Part shown: positions 18,227-27,739 of the stretch, piece after piece
Position numbering within the stretch: position 1 is the stretch's first letter
How the letters are laid out: every line of letters begins with the position of its first letter
DNA from: Nocardia sp. CDC159
GTDB taxonomy: Bacteria; Actinomycetota; Actinomycetes; Mycobacteriales; Mycobacteriaceae
Length of the DNA stretch: 64,000 bases
Reading direction: 5' to 3'
NCBI RefSeq assembly: GCF_023740735.1
Contig: NZ_JAMRXH010000004.1
Location: forward strand, 1 to 64,000
The notes under the pieces: model-generated
Databases searched by the model: none
What the model was told of the DNA's origin: nothing
Seen by the model: only the letters and a program-made list of their open reading frames with translations
Program-made: the position numbers and the translations under genes

Positions 18227-19309
18227 ATGAGTAATCGGGTCAGGGTCGCGGTCCTCTTCGGCGGACGGAGCAACGAGCATGCCGTGTCGTGTGTCTCGGC
18301 CGGCTTCGTGCTACGCAACCTCGACCCCGAGCGGTTCGAGGCGGTGCCGATCGGGATCACCCGGGAGGGGACGTGGGTTCCGGCCGGATCCGACGCCCGC
18401 GCGCTGGCCATCGCCGACCGGGCGCTGCCGTCGGTGGATGCGAGTGGCGCCGAACTGGTGCTCGCGCCCTCGGGCAGCCTGCTCGCGGTGGACGGCTCCG
18501 GCGGCCCGGGCGCGGTCGACGTCGTATTCCCGGTGCTGCACGGCGCTTTCGGCGAGGACGGCACCGTGCAGGGACTGCTCGAGACGGCCGCCCTGCCCTA
18601 CGTGGGACCCGGCGTGCTGGCCAGCGCGACCGGTATGGACAAGGAGTTCATGAAGAAACTCCTTGCCGCCGACGGCATTCCGGTCGGCGACTACGTCGTG
18701 CTGCGACCGGGTGTCGCCACGGTGCGCGCGGCCGATCGCGAACGCCTGGGCCTGCCGGTCTTCGTCAAGCCCGCCCGTGGCGGATCCTCGATCGGTATCA
18801 CCAAGGTGGCCGACTGGGAGGAGCTGGACGCGGCGATCGCCGTTGCGCGCCAACACGATCCGAAGGTGATCGTGGAGGCGGGCATTGTGGGTCGCGAGGT
18901 CGAGTGCGGGGTGCTGGAGTTTCCCGACGGCCGGGTGCAGGCCAGCGTTCCGGCCGAGATCCGGATGCCCGAGGCCGAGACCACCGCTCCGGACTTCTAC
19001 GACTTCGACACCAAATATCTCGACGACGTGTGCGAGTTCGACATTCCCGCCAAGCTGGACGACGATGTGGCCCAGCAGATCCGGGAGCTGGCGGTGCGCG
19101 CGTTCGCCGCCCTGGACTGCCAGGGCCTGGCCCGCGTCGACTTCTTTCTCACCGCCGACGGCCCGGTGATCAACGAGATCAACACCATGCCCGGCATGAC
19201 CGCGATCTCGATGTACCCGCGCATGTGGGAGAGCACGGGCATCGACAATCCGACCCTGGTCACCACCCTGATCGAGACGGCGCTGGCCCGCGGCACGGGC
19301 CTGCGCTGA
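18227..19309 (+). CDS. ddl: D-alanine--D-alanine ligase
   Basis: Ddl joins two D-alanines with ATP for the peptidoglycan stem peptide. This is a 360-aa ATP-grasp enzyme. Visible blocks are [16 protein letters not shown], the [15 protein letters not shown] loop, the [17 protein letters not shown] phosphate-clamp strand, and C-terminal [20 protein letters not shown] with the metal ligands. The ATG at 18227 has TACGGT 7 nt before it. A TTG at 18209 is possible but adds nonconserved residues. The neighbour downstream is convergent, with only 10 nt between stop codons. Confidence 0.97.
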   Translation: MSNRVRVAVLFGGRSNEHAVSCVSAGFVLRNLDPERFEAVPIGITREGTWVPAGSDARALAIADRALPSVDASGAELVLAPSGSLLAVDGSGGPGAVDVVFPVLHGAFGEDGTVQGLLETAALPYVGPGVLASATGMDKEFMKKLLAADGIPVGDYVVLRPGVATVRAADRERLGLPVFVKPARGGSSIGITKVADWEELDAAIAVARQHDPKVIVEAGIVGREVECGVLEFPDGRVQASVPAEIRMPEAETTAPDFYDFDTKYLDDVCEFDIPAKLDDDVAQQIRELAVRAFAALDCQGLARVDFFLTADGPVINEINTMPGMTAISMYPRMWESTGIDNPTLVTTLIETALARGTGLR

Positions 19310-19319
19310 TCGGTCGTGC

Positions 19320-20009
19320 CTAGTTCGGCACCGGTCCGGGATCGATCGGCTGCGCGGGCAGCGCCTTGGTGATGGTGTTCGAAATGTCCTGCAGCGGAGT
19401 CGGTCCGGCGCTGTTGGGCATGGTCACCGCGATGTAGGTGCCGCGGTCGACGGCGAACCAGGTGCCGGAGGTCACGCCGCTGGTCTGGTCGCGGATCTCG
19501 AACCAGTTGACGCCGTTGACGACCTGCAGCGCGGACGCCTTGTTGAATTCCAGCGGCCGGTCCAGCCCGCAGCGCAGCACGATCGGCTCACCGCCGTCGG
19601 GCAGTTGCCAGGCCGTGGTGGCGGGCGGTGCGGGCTGCACGAGTTCGGCCCGGGTGTAATCGCCGATCTGGTCGGGCAGGGCGGGCAGCAGGGTGGTGCA
19701 TTGCGGGCCGGTCGCGGCGGGCGCGGGGACTGAGCCGAGCGCGAGCGGCTCGCGGGTGGTGTGCTGCCGCGCCATCACGGCGATGACCAGCACGGCGACG
19801 ATCAGGGCGACCGGTAGGGCGACGGCCGTGGCGATCAGGGCGGCAGGCATTTTCGGCGCCTCGGATTCGGTCGAACCGTAGCGATCGCCGGACTCGGCCG
19901 CGGGGTCGGCGCCGCCGCCCGCGGTCGGCTTTGCGCTGGCCGCGTCGATGTCTCGACCCGCCTCGTCGTCCGGTGTGCCCGTCTGGGGCCGCTCCGTGTC
20001 CTTGCTCAT
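19320..20009 (-). CDS. DUF3515 membrane-anchored protein (Rv2980-like)
   Basis: This 229-aa protein has a disordered acidic N-terminus (residues 1-55), one membrane helix at about 58-82 (ALIATAVALPVALIVAVLVI) and an extracytoplasmic DUF3515 domain with the cysteines in PQCTTLLPALPDQIGDYTRA and VLRCGLDRP. The function is unknown, but position between ddl and thiL is conserved in mycobacteria. The ATG at 20009 was chosen; the longer frame to 20183 adds Arg-rich residues without a ribosome binding site. Two conserved cysteines suggest a disulphide outside the cell. Confidence 0.88.
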   Translation of the reverse strand: MSKDTERPQTGTPDDEAGRDIDAASAKPTAGGGADPAAESGDRYGSTESEAPKMPAALIATAVALPVALIVAVLVIAVMARQHTTREPLALGSVPAPAATGPQCTTLLPALPDQIGDYTRAELVQPAPPATTAWQLPDGGEPIVLRCGLDRPLEFNKASALQVVNGVNWFEIRDQTSGVTSGTWFAVDRGTYIAVTMPNSAGPTPLQDISNTITKALPAQPIDPGPVPN

Positions 20010-20233
20010 CCGGGGGTTCGTCTCCGCTCGTGCCGCGCCGCACGGTTTCCGGCATTCGCCGTCACGGCGGCTGGTGGTCCGATTGCGAACCCGAGCGTAG
20101 CGAACCGCCCGGCCACCAGCCGTGAGCAGGGCGGTTCGTTCGGGCCCGGCGGTCACGGTAGCGTCGTTGGGTCCATCGCCCATCTCGCGCTCACCGAAGG
20201 AGGACGGTCATCGCCGCCAGCAGCCCGCGCACC

Positions 20234-21181
20234 GTGCGCGAACTCGGGGAGTTCGGGCTGATCGCGCGCATGAACCGCGGCCGCGGCCAGGGGCCGAATG
20301 TGGTGCTGGGCCCGGGCGACGACGCGGCGGTGCTCGCGGCTCCGGCCGGGCGCTATGTGGTCAGCGCCGACATGCTGCTGCAGGATCGGCACTTCCGGTT
20401 GGACTGGTCGAGTCCGCGCGATATCGGTGCGAAGGCGATCGCGCAGAACGCCGCCGATGTGGTCGCCATGGGCGCGGCTCCCAGCGCCTTCGTGGTCGCG
20501 CTGGGCTGTCCGGCCGAGACGACCGTGGAATTCGTCGATGGCCTGGTCGAGGGGCTGTGGGCCGAGGCCGGGCGCGCGGGCGCGTCCATCGCGGGCGGGG
20601 ATGTGGTGAGCGCCCCGCTGCTGGTGCTGTCGGTGACGGCCTTCGGCGATCCGGTCGATCGCGCGCCGGTGCTGCGCGCGGGCGCGCGGCCGGGCGACGT
20701 CGTGGCGGTCGCCGGGCGGCTCGGCTGGTCGGCGGCGGGATATGCGATCCTGTCGGGTGGGCACGACCTCGAGCGGTTTCCCGAAGTCGTTGCCGCACAT
20801 CGCGTTCCACAACCGCCCTACCGCGCCGTCCTGGAGCTGCCGCCGGACGTCACGGTGACGGCGATGACCGATGTCTCCGACGGCCTGCTCGCCGATATCG
20901 GGCATATCGCCGAAAGCTCCGGTGTCGCCATCGATCTCGACGCCGCCGCCGTGCGCGATCCGGCGCTCGACCCGATCGCGACGCTGGTCGGCGCCGATCC
21001 GCTGACCTGGGTGCTCGCCGGTGGTGAGGACCACGCCTTCGTCGCGACCTTCGCTGCCGGACAACGGCTTCCGCCCGGATGGGTGCGGATCGGCCGGGTC
21101 GCCGAGGGAGCCGGGGTGAGCGTGGACGGGCGGGGATGGTCCGGACCGGTCGGCTGGGAGTCGTTCGCGGGCGGTGGGTGA
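20234..21181 (+). CDS. thiL: thiamine-monophosphate kinase
   Basis: ThiL phosphorylates thiamine phosphate to thiamine diphosphate. The 315-aa (or slightly longer) protein has the PurM-like fold: LGPGDDAAVL, VVSADMLLQDRHFRLDW, AKAIAQNAADVVAMGA and GGDVVSAPLLVLSVTAFG, with the metal aspartates, then DVSDGLLADIGHIA. GTG 20234 is the first standard in-frame start, but no ribosome binding site precedes it. AAGGAGG at 20197-20203 is correctly spaced for an ATC codon at 20210, and mycobacterial ThiL continues upstream there. The true start is uncertain. Downstream ung starts 39 nt later. Confidence 0.93.
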   Translation: MRELGEFGLIARMNRGRGQGPNVVLGPGDDAAVLAAPAGRYVVSADMLLQDRHFRLDWSSPRDIGAKAIAQNAADVVAMGAAPSAFVVALGCPAETTVEFVDGLVEGLWAEAGRAGASIAGGDVVSAPLLVLSVTAFGDPVDRAPVLRAGARPGDVVAVAGRLGWSAAGYAILSGGHDLERFPEVVAAHRVPQPPYRAVLELPPDVTVTAMTDVSDGLLADIGHIAESSGVAIDLDAAAVRDPALDPIATLVGADPLTWVLAGGEDHAFVATFAAGQRLPPGWVRIGRVAEGAGVSVDGRGWSGPVGWESFAGGG

Positions 21182-21220
21182 GCTACCGTCGTGAAACCGT
21201 CCGCGCTATGTTTTCCGGCC

Positions 21221-21898
21221 ATGGGCGCTAAACCACTGTCGGAGATCATCGATACGGGCTGGGCCGAGGCACTCGCGCCGGTCGCCGAGCGCATTGCCGA
21301 GATGGGCGAGTTCCTGCGCGCCGAGAATGCCGCGGGTCGCGGCTATCTCCCCAAGGGGGAGAATGTGCTGCGCGCGTTCCAACGGCCGTTCGACAAGGTC
21401 CGGGTGCTGATCGTGGGCCAGGATCCCTATCCGACGCCGGGCCATGCGATGGGTCTGAGTTTTTCGGTGGCGCCGGATGTTTCGCCGGTGCCGCGCAGTC
21501 TGGCCAACATCTTCGCCGAATACTCCAAGGATCTGGGCTATCCGACGCCCTCCTGCGGCGATCTGTCGCCATGGTCGGATCAGGGCGTGCTGATGCTCAA
21601 CAGGGTGCTGACCGTGCAGCCCGGACAGCCCGCCTCGCATCGGGGCAAGGGCTGGGAAGCGGTGACCGAGCAGGCCATTCGCGCACTCGTCGCCCGCGAG
21701 CAGCCGATGGTGGCCATTCTGTGGGGGCGCGATGCCGCCACCTTGAAGCCGATGCTCGGCACTGTGCCGTATATCGAATCCGCCCATCCCTCACCGCTGT
21801 CCGCCTCGCGAGGTTTCTTCGGTTCCAGACCCTTCTCCCGAACCAACGAAATGCTCGGTACATTGGGGGCCGCCCCGGTGGATTGGCGCTTGCCGTAG
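21221..21898 (+). CDS. ung: uracil-DNA glycosylase
   Basis: Ung (family 1) removes uracil from DNA during base excision repair. The 225-aa chain has the catalytic-water motif [18 protein letters not shown] with the active Asp, and the Leu-loop [18 protein letters not shown]. The ATG at 21221 ([14 protein letters not shown]) matches mycobacterial starts; the GTG at 21191 adds ten nonconserved residues. Ung matters particularly in GC-rich genomes where cytosine deamination is frequent. It continues the thiL-ung order. Confidence 0.97.
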   Translation: MGAKPLSEIIDTGWAEALAPVAERIAEMGEFLRAENAAGRGYLPKGENVLRAFQRPFDKVRVLIVGQDPYPTPGHAMGLSFSVAPDVSPVPRSLANIFAEYSKDLGYPTPSCGDLSPWSDQGVLMLNRVLTVQPGQPASHRGKGWEAVTEQAIRALVAREQPMVAILWGRDAATLKPMLGTVPYIESAHPSPLSASRGFFGSRPFSRTNEMLGTLGAAPVDWRLP

Positions 21899-21937
21899 CC
21901 GGGCACGAGGTTGTTCGAGCGAATCAGGAGCAGTTGC

Positions 21938-22198
21938 ATGCAGATCAAGTCCGTGCGCGGTGCCGTGGTCACCGCCGTTGCCGGAGCGGCCATCCTGGGC
22001 GCACCCGCGATGGCGCAGGCCGGGACGATCCCGTTGGAGCAGGAGACGGTCACCCAGCAGGCCGAACCGGTGCTGGCCCTCTACGACCCGCAGACCGGAT
22101 CGGCCTCGCTGTCGTCCAATGTGAACGCGCGGGTGCTGTGCCTGTTCCAGAGCGTCAGCGCGGCGGGCGGACTGGACTGCCTCAACGGCGGGAGGTGA
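21938..22198 (+). CDS. small secreted protein
   Basis: This 86-aa protein has a clear signal peptide: basic MQIKSVR, hydrophobic GAVVTAVAGAAILGAPAMA, and a probable cleavage after AMAQA. The mature part is about 58 aa and contains two cysteines (VLCLFQ, LDCLNGG) near the C-terminus that could pair. The ATG has AGGAG 8 nt upstream. I do not recognise a family. It occupies the place where many relatives carry rpmB, and its last 17 nt overlap the end of the convergent acetyltransferase gene. Confidence 0.7.
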   Translation: MQIKSVRGAVVTAVAGAAILGAPAMAQAGTIPLEQETVTQQAEPVLALYDPQTGSASLSSNVNARVLCLFQSVSAAGGLDCLNGGR

Positions 22199-22697
22199 GT
22201 TCCGCGCGGCGGATCATGCGGACCTCGACGGCCGGTGTGAACGCCTCGACCCTGCGGGTGCCGTCGAGTTCGAAGCCGTATTTTCGATAGAAGGTCTGGG
22301 CGCGCGGATTCTCCTCGAAGACCCACAGCGAGGTGTCCACCCTCGGGTCGAGCGTCGCGCGCATCAGATCGTGGGCGACACCGGTGCCGTACCACGCGGT
22401 GCGGACGTACATCGCGTACAGCTGTTTGGCGGTCACCGGTGGCTCGTCCAGCGAATGCCCACCGCTGGCGAATCCGATGACCGTGTCGTCGAGAACCGCG
22501 ACGACGGTGTTTTCCGGATATCGCCGCAGCCGGTGCTCCCACGTCACGGTCAGCTTGCCGACGTCGAAGGCCGCCAGGATGTGCGCGGGGACCAGGTCCC
22601 GGTAGGCGTCTCGCCAGCAGGCGATATGACATTCGGCCAGGCCGCGCGTGTATTCGGTGGTGAGCGGGACGACCCGCCAGCGTCGCTCGGTCACCAT
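22182..22697 (-). CDS. GNAT-family N-acetyltransferase
   Basis: This 171-aa GNAT protein would transfer an acetyl group from acetyl-CoA to an unidentified amine. The fold is visible as AECHIACWRDAYRDLVP, the beta4 segment ENTVVAVLDDTVIGFAS, the CoA loop region LYAMYVRTAWYGTGVAHDLM, and NPRAQTFYRKYGFELDGT. ATG 22697 (MVTERRWRV) is favoured; CACAAT lies 6 nt upstream, fitting a leaderless promoter. An in-frame start at 22745 is an alternative. It overlaps the small secreted gene tail to tail. Confidence 0.85.
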   Translation of the reverse strand: MVTERRWRVVPLTTEYTRGLAECHIACWRDAYRDLVPAHILAAFDVGKLTVTWEHRLRRYPENTVVAVLDDTVIGFASGGHSLDEPPVTAKQLYAMYVRTAWYGTGVAHDLMRATLDPRVDTSLWVFEENPRAQTFYRKYGFELDGTRRVEAFTPAVEVRMIRRAELTSRR

Positions 22698-22843
22698 GTC
22701 CCCATTGTGCAGAGAAGGCCGGACGCCCCGTGTGGTTTGTGCCATACCGGTCGTGGAACGCCCGAGATGAATATGCGCGCCGGGAGGTGTCGGTGGGGGC
22801 GACTAGGCTGGCGAGGGGGGTTGCGCGGGAAAGGACGGTGACG

Positions 22844-24472
22844 GTGCCCGGGGTCCGGGAGACGCTCGACGGAGCGGCATTGGCGCGCTGGGGCCAGCTC
22901 TGCCTGGACGGATTGGAGCGTCATCGCGACGAGATCAATGCGCTGAACGTCTTCCCGGTGGCCGATTCCGATACCGGCACCAATCTGCTCGCCACCATGC
23001 GGGCCGCGGTCGCCGCGGTGCCCGAGACCGCCTCCGCGCACTCGGTGCTGGGTGCGATGGCCCGTGCGGGAACCGGTGGGGCACGGGGGAATTCGGGCAT
23101 CATCCTGTCCCAGGTGCTGCGCGGCCTGGCCGAGGCCGTCGACGGAGCGGAATTGTCCGCGCCCAGCCTGCCGGTGGCCCTGCGCGGTGCGGCCGTCCTG
23201 GTCCGGGAGGCCCTCAGCGAACCCGTCGAGGGCACCATGCTGACCGTGCTGGAGGCCGCGGCCGATCGCGTCGCCGATACCGCCGGGGAGCCGCTGGCCG
23301 ACATCGCCCGCGCCGCCGCCGAGGGCGCGGCCAAGGCGCTGGCCGATACCCCGTCGCAATTGGGTGTGCTGCGCGCGGCCGGTGTGGTCGACGCGGGGGC
23401 ACGGGGGTTGCTGGTCCTGTTCGATGCCCTGGTCGAGGTGATCACGGGGAGTGCGCCGGTTCGCCCGGGGTATGTGCGGGGTGCGGCCGGGGTACGGACG
23501 GCTTCGGCCGACACGGCCCCCGCCCCCGGGCCGTCCCCGGTTTCCGCGTCCTCCCTTGTTCCCGCCGTAGTCGGGACCCCCCACTACGAGGTCATGTACC
23601 TGCTCTCCGGCACCGACGAATCGCGGATCGCGGGCCTGCGGAACGACCTCGCGCGGCTGGGGGATTCGGTGGTGGTCGTCGGGGACGGCGAGGGCGTCTT
23701 CTCCGCCCACGTGCACTGCGCCGACGCGGGTGCGGCCATCGAGGCGGGGCTGGCCGCGGGCACGCTCGGCAGTATCCGGATCGAGGGGCTGGCCGTGAAC
23801 CCCCTTGCGGCACAGGGGTCATCCGATCGCGGCATCCTCGCCGTCGTGGCGGGCGCGGGCGCGGCGCGATTGTTCGAGGACGCCGGGGCGGTGGTGCTGG
23901 ACGGGCGGGTGACCGCCGAGGTGCTGCTGGACGCGATCCGGCGGATGCCGCACCGGGAGGTCCTGGTGCTGCCCAACGGCGCGCTGCCCGCGCACGAACT
24001 GGTGGCCGTGAGCGTGGCCGCACGCGACGGCCACCGCGAGGTGCTCATGCTGCCCAGCGGGTCGATGGTGCAGGGGCTGGCGGCGCTCGCGCTGCACGAC
24101 GACGGACGCATCGCCGTCGACGACGCCTTCACCATGTCCGAGGCGGCGGCGGGCACCCGCTGGGGTGCGCTGCGCATCGCGCCCGAGCGGGCCCTGACCA
24201 TCGTCGGAACCTGCGAGCGGGGCGACGGTCTCGGCCTGGTCGGCCACGATGTGGTGGTCATCGATCCCGATCCGGGCCGCGCCGCGCGCACCCTGCTCGA
24301 TCGCATGCTGGGCCTGGGCGGCGAACTGGTCACACTGCTGCTCGGCGCGCAGGCCCCGCCCGGCCTGGGCGACGAACTCGCCGAACACATCTCCGCGACC
24401 TTCCCGGGCGTGGAGGTCGTCTCCTACGACGGCGGCCAGCCGGTGGACCTGGTGCAGATCGGGGTGGAATAG
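22844..24472 (+). CDS. DAK2/YloV-family kinase-like protein (FakA type)
   Basis: This roughly 542-aa protein has an N-terminal DAK2 ATP-binding domain (LNVFPVADSDTGTNLLATM, then GGARGNSGIILSQVLRGLAE) and the C-terminal YloV domain (ALVVP-like EVLVLPNGA, GDGLGLVGHDVVVI). Homologues such as FakA phosphorylate fatty acids bound to a DegV-type partner. No DegV gene is in view, so that reaction is only likely. In M. tuberculosis the equivalent locus is split as Rv2975c/Rv2974c. GTG 22844 has AAAGGA 8 nt upstream; GTG 22838 is also possible. recG begins directly after its stop. Confidence 0.88.
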   Translation: MPGVRETLDGAALARWGQLCLDGLERHRDEINALNVFPVADSDTGTNLLATMRAAVAAVPETASAHSVLGAMARAGTGGARGNSGIILSQVLRGLAEAVDGAELSAPSLPVALRGAAVLVREALSEPVEGTMLTVLEAAADRVADTAGEPLADIARAAAEGAAKALADTPSQLGVLRAAGVVDAGARGLLVLFDALVEVITGSAPVRPGYVRGAAGVRTASADTAPAPGPSPVSASSLVPAVVGTPHYEVMYLLSGTDESRIAGLRNDLARLGDSVVVVGDGEGVFSAHVHCADAGAAIEAGLAAGTLGSIRIEGLAVNPLAAQGSSDRGILAVVAGAGAARLFEDAGAVVLDGRVTAEVLLDAIRRMPHREVLVLPNGALPAHELVAVSVAARDGHREVLMLPSGSMVQGLAALALHDDGRIAVDDAFTMSEAAAGTRWGALRIAPERALTIVGTCERGDGLGLVGHDVVVIDPDPGRAARTLLDRMLGLGGELVTLLLGAQAPPGLGDELAEHISATFPGVEVVSYDGGQPVDLVQIGVE

Positions 24473-26740
24473 ATGGCGACTCTGAGCGATCGGCTCGATC
24501 ACGTACTCGGCGTGAAGGCGGCCGAGCCGCTGGCCGACGCCTTCGACATGCATACGGTGGAGGATCTGCTGCGGCACTATCCGCTGCGCTACGCCACCCA
24601 GGGGCAGCCGCTGACCGAGGAGGCCCCCGAGGAGGGCGCGCACATCACCGTGGTCGGCGTGGTCACCAAGACCGAGCTGCGGCCCATGCGCCAGCGCCGC
24701 GGCAAACTGCTCAAGGTCGAGCTCGACACCGGCTCGGCGCGCCCGGTGGAGATCACCTTCTTCAACGGCGACAAGGTGAATTACCTTGTCAAACAGGGCG
24801 TTCGGGCCATGATGTCGGGCACCGTGCACTGGTGGCGGCCGGACCGCTGGAATCTGTCGCATCCGTCGTATCTGATCCTGCCCGAGGCGGGGGAGTCGGT
24901 GGAGAACCTCACCGCGGTGCGCGGGAGCGGCAGCCTGCGCGGGCTGGCGCAGAGCGCGAAAGGCGCGGAGGGTGTGGACGTCTCGTTCTTCGAACGCGAA
25001 TACATTCCGGTCTACGCCGCCACCGCCAAGGTGCAGAGCTGGGACCTGCTGGCCTGCGTGCGGCAGGTGCTCGATCAGCTCGACCCCATCGACGACCCGC
25101 TCTCCTCGGAGATCCGCGACGAGCGCGGGCTGATGGCGATCTCCGACGCGCTGCGCCTCATTCATCTGCCCGAGCGCAAGTCCGATATCGAACAGGCCAG
25201 GGAGCGGCTGCGTTTCGACGAGGCGCTGGCCCTGCAGCTGGTGTTGGCCGAACGCCGCCACGATGTCGAGGGCCGCGCCGCGCGGCCCTGCCCGCCCCGG
25301 ACCGACGGCATCGCAACGGCTTTCGAGCAGCGGCTGCCGTTCGAGCTGACCGCCGGACAGCAGAAGGTGATCGCCGAGATCTCCGACGATCTGTCGCGCA
25401 GCCATCCCATGCATCGGTTGCTGCAGGGCGAGGTCGGCTCGGGTAAGACGATCGTCGCGCTGCACGCCATGCTGCAGGTGGTCGACAGCGGACTGCAGTG
25501 CGCACTGCTGGCGCCGACGGAAGTGCTTGCCGCCCAGCACTATCGGTCGCTGCGCGGCATGCTCGGCGATCTCGGCACGGCCGGGGAGCTGGGCGCGGAC
25601 GAGCGGGCCACCAAGGTGGTGCTGGTGACCGGGTCGATGTCCGCGGCGGCCAAGAAGTCCGCACTGCTGGACGCCATGACCGGCGAGGCGGGCATCGTCA
25701 TCGGCACCCACGCGCTGATTCAGGACGCCGTGGAGTTCCACGATCTGGGCATGGTGATCGTCGACGAGCAGCACCGCTTCGGCGTCGAGCAGCGAGATGC
25801 CCTGCGCGCCAAGGCCAAGGGTGACCTCAGCCCGCATCTGCTGGTGATGACCGCGACGCCGATCCCGCGCACCATCGCCATGACCACCCTCGGCGATCTG
25901 GAGACCTCCACCCTCACCGAACTGCCGCGCGGCCGCTCGCCGATCACCACCCGCGTGGTGCCCGCGCGGATGAAACCGGCCTGGGTGGAACGGGCCTGGG
26001 AGCGCATCCGCGAGGAGGTCGCCGCGGGGCGGCAGGCCTATGTCGTGTGCTCGCGCATCGGCGACGAGGAGGACGACGCCAAGGGCAAGGGGAAGAAGGC
26101 GAAGGCGGCCGCGGAGAAGGAGGGGCCGACCACGCACGCGGCGACCGATGTCTACGAGACCCTGCGCACCGGGCCGCTGGCGCAGTTGCGGGTGGGTCTG
26201 CTGCACGGACGGCTGCCCAACGACGAGAAGGACCGCGTGATGCGGGCTTTCAACGAGGGCGAGATCGATGTGCTGGTGTGCACGACGGTCGTCGAGGTCG
26301 GTGTGGATGTGCCGAACGCGACGGTGATGGTGATCGTGGACGCCGACCGTTTCGGGGTGAGTCAGCTGCATCAGCTGCGCGGCCGCGTCGGTCGCGGTAA
26401 GCATGCGGGGCTGTGCCTGCTGATCACCGAGACCTCGCCCATGGGCACGGCCATGGCCCGGCTGGAGGCGGTCGCGGGCACGCTCGACGGTTTCGAGCTG
26501 TCGGTGCTGGATCTGCGTCAGCGCCGCGAGGGCGACGTGCTCGGCTCCGCGCAGTCCGGCACCGCCCGCAGCCTGCGCCTGCTGTCGCTGCTCGACGACC
26601 TCGAAGTCATCACGGCCGCACAGCAATTGGCGCGCGAGGTGGTCGCGGCCGATCCGGGGTTGACCGAACATCCCGGGCTGGCGTCGATGATGCATGCCGC
26701 GGTCGATTCCGAGCGGCTCGAATACCTCGCCAAATCGTAG
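24473..26740 (+). CDS. recG: ATP-dependent DNA helicase RecG
   Basis: RecG remodels stalled replication forks and branched DNA. The 755-aa protein has the N-terminal wedge (OB-fold) domain, then helicase motifs: Walker A GEVGSGKT, motif II VIVDEQHRFGVEQR, MTATPIPRT and C-terminal TTVVEVGVDVPNATVMVI with QLRGRVGRGKH. A Lys-rich insertion (DDAKGKGKKAKAAAEKEG) lies between RecA lobes and looks like a disordered actinobacterial addition. The ATG follows the yloV TAG without a gap, so translation is coupled. Confidence 0.98.
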   Translation: MATLSDRLDHVLGVKAAEPLADAFDMHTVEDLLRHYPLRYATQGQPLTEEAPEEGAHITVVGVVTKTELRPMRQRRGKLLKVELDTGSARPVEITFFNGDKVNYLVKQGVRAMMSGTVHWWRPDRWNLSHPSYLILPEAGESVENLTAVRGSGSLRGLAQSAKGAEGVDVSFFEREYIPVYAATAKVQSWDLLACVRQVLDQLDPIDDPLSSEIRDERGLMAISDALRLIHLPERKSDIEQARERLRFDEALALQLVLAERRHDVEGRAARPCPPRTDGIATAFEQRLPFELTAGQQKVIAEISDDLSRSHPMHRLLQGEVGSGKTIVALHAMLQVVDSGLQCALLAPTEVLAAQHYRSLRGMLGDLGTAGELGADERATKVVLVTGSMSAAAKKSALLDAMTGEAGIVIGTHALIQDAVEFHDLGMVIVDEQHRFGVEQRDALRAKAKGDLSPHLLVMTATPIPRTIAMTTLGDLETSTLTELPRGRSPITTRVVPARMKPAWVERAWERIREEVAAGRQAYVVCSRIGDEEDDAKGKGKKAKAAAEKEGPTTHAATDVYETLRTGPLAQLRVGLLHGRLPNDEKDRVMRAFNEGEIDVLVCTTVVEVGVDVPNATVMVIVDADRFGVSQLHQLRGRVGRGKHAGLCLLITETSPMGTAMARLEAVAGTLDGFELSVLDLRQRREGDVLGSAQSGTARSLRLLSLLDDLEVITAAQQLAREVVAADPGLTEHPGLASMMHAAVDSERLEYLAKS

Positions 26741-26827
26741 CTCGCCGCCCCGAATTCCATTGTTTGGCACTTTGTCGGTGGGGAATGGGATGCTGCCGGA
26801 TGGGATTGTGAGTCGAAGGGAGCGCCA

Positions 26828-27733
26828 GTGGTAGCGATCGATGTCGGGGGCCGATGGAAATCGTCGCTACCGCTGCTGTTCTCGCGGCTGCCGATCCGGC
26901 AGGGCATCGGCGGGGTACCGCCGACCATGCTGGTGATGACCGGCATCGTCAGCGTGCAACTCGGTGCGGCGCTGGCGACACGGCTGTTCGCCGCCACCGG
27001 CCCGGCGGGGGCGGTGAGCCTACGGCTGTTCTTCGCCGGGCTGGTGCTGCTGGTGTTCTGGCGCTCGGCATTGCGGGTCGGACGCCACGCTCTCCCGGCG
27101 GTGCTCGGCTTCGGCGTGGTGCTCGCGCTGATGAACCTCTGCTTCTACGAGGCGATCGACCGCATTCCGCTGGGGATGGCCGTCACCATCGAATTCCTCG
27201 GGCCGCTCGGGGTCGCGCTCGCCGGCTCGCGCCGCTGGATCGATCCGGCCTGGGCGGTGCTGGCCGGCGGCGGCGTCCTGCTGCTGACCAGGACCGATGG
27301 ACCGGTCGCCTGGACCGGCGTCGCCTTCGCGCTGGCGACCGCGGTGCTGTGGGCCGCCTACATCCTGCTCAGCGCCAAGGTTGGCGAAAGGACCAGCGGC
27401 GGTGGCGGTTTGGCGCTGGCGATGGCCTTCGGCGGCCTGCTCGCCGCCCCGGTGGGCATCGCCGAGGCGGGATCGGCCCTGCTACAGCCGATGGCCCTGC
27501 TCGCCGGCTTCGGGGTGGCGCTGCTGTCCTCGGTGCTGCCGTATTCGGTGGAACTCGAGGCCCTGCGCCGCATTCCGCCGCGAGTGTTCGGCGTCCTCAT
27601 GAGCCTCGAGCCCGCGGTCGGCGCGGTGGCGGGATTCGTGGTGCTGGGACAGTTCATGAACCTGTCGCAATGGGGCGGCATCGCCTGTGTGGTGGCGGCC
27701 TCGATCGGCGCGACCCGCAGCGCGAAGAGTTGA
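26828..27733 (+). CDS. EamA/RhtA-like drug-metabolite transporter
   Basis: This 301-aa membrane protein has ten predicted helices and two EamA repeats, the DMT superfamily pattern. Conserved pieces include TMLVMTGIVSVQLGAALAT, FYEAIDRIPLGMAVTIEFLG and the second-repeat SVLPYSVELEALRRIPPRVF. It resembles RhtA-type amino-acid exporters (threonine, homoserine), but the substrate is not proven by sequence. The GTG start is preceded by GAAGGGAG. It is convergent with prpR, with 6 nt between stop codons. Confidence 0.88.
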   Translation: MVAIDVGGRWKSSLPLLFSRLPIRQGIGGVPPTMLVMTGIVSVQLGAALATRLFAATGPAGAVSLRLFFAGLVLLVFWRSALRVGRHALPAVLGFGVVLALMNLCFYEAIDRIPLGMAVTIEFLGPLGVALAGSRRWIDPAWAVLAGGGVLLLTRTDGPVAWTGVAFALATAVLWAAYILLSAKVGERTSGGGGLALAMAFGGLLAAPVGIAEAGSALLQPMALLAGFGVALLSSVLPYSVELEALRRIPPRVFGVLMSLEPAVGAVAGFVVLGQFMNLSQWGGIACVVAASIGATRSAKS

Positions 27734-27739
27734 CGCCGG

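Noticed and set aside
23819..26770. A 983-codon open frame antisense to yloV/recG (and 1068 codons antisense to pyc at 37099-40305)
   Set aside because: Long antisense frames are expected in GC-rich DNA because stop codons are rare; composition is His/Gln/Arg/Gly-rich, with no ribosome binding site or domain, while the sense frames are clear enzymes.
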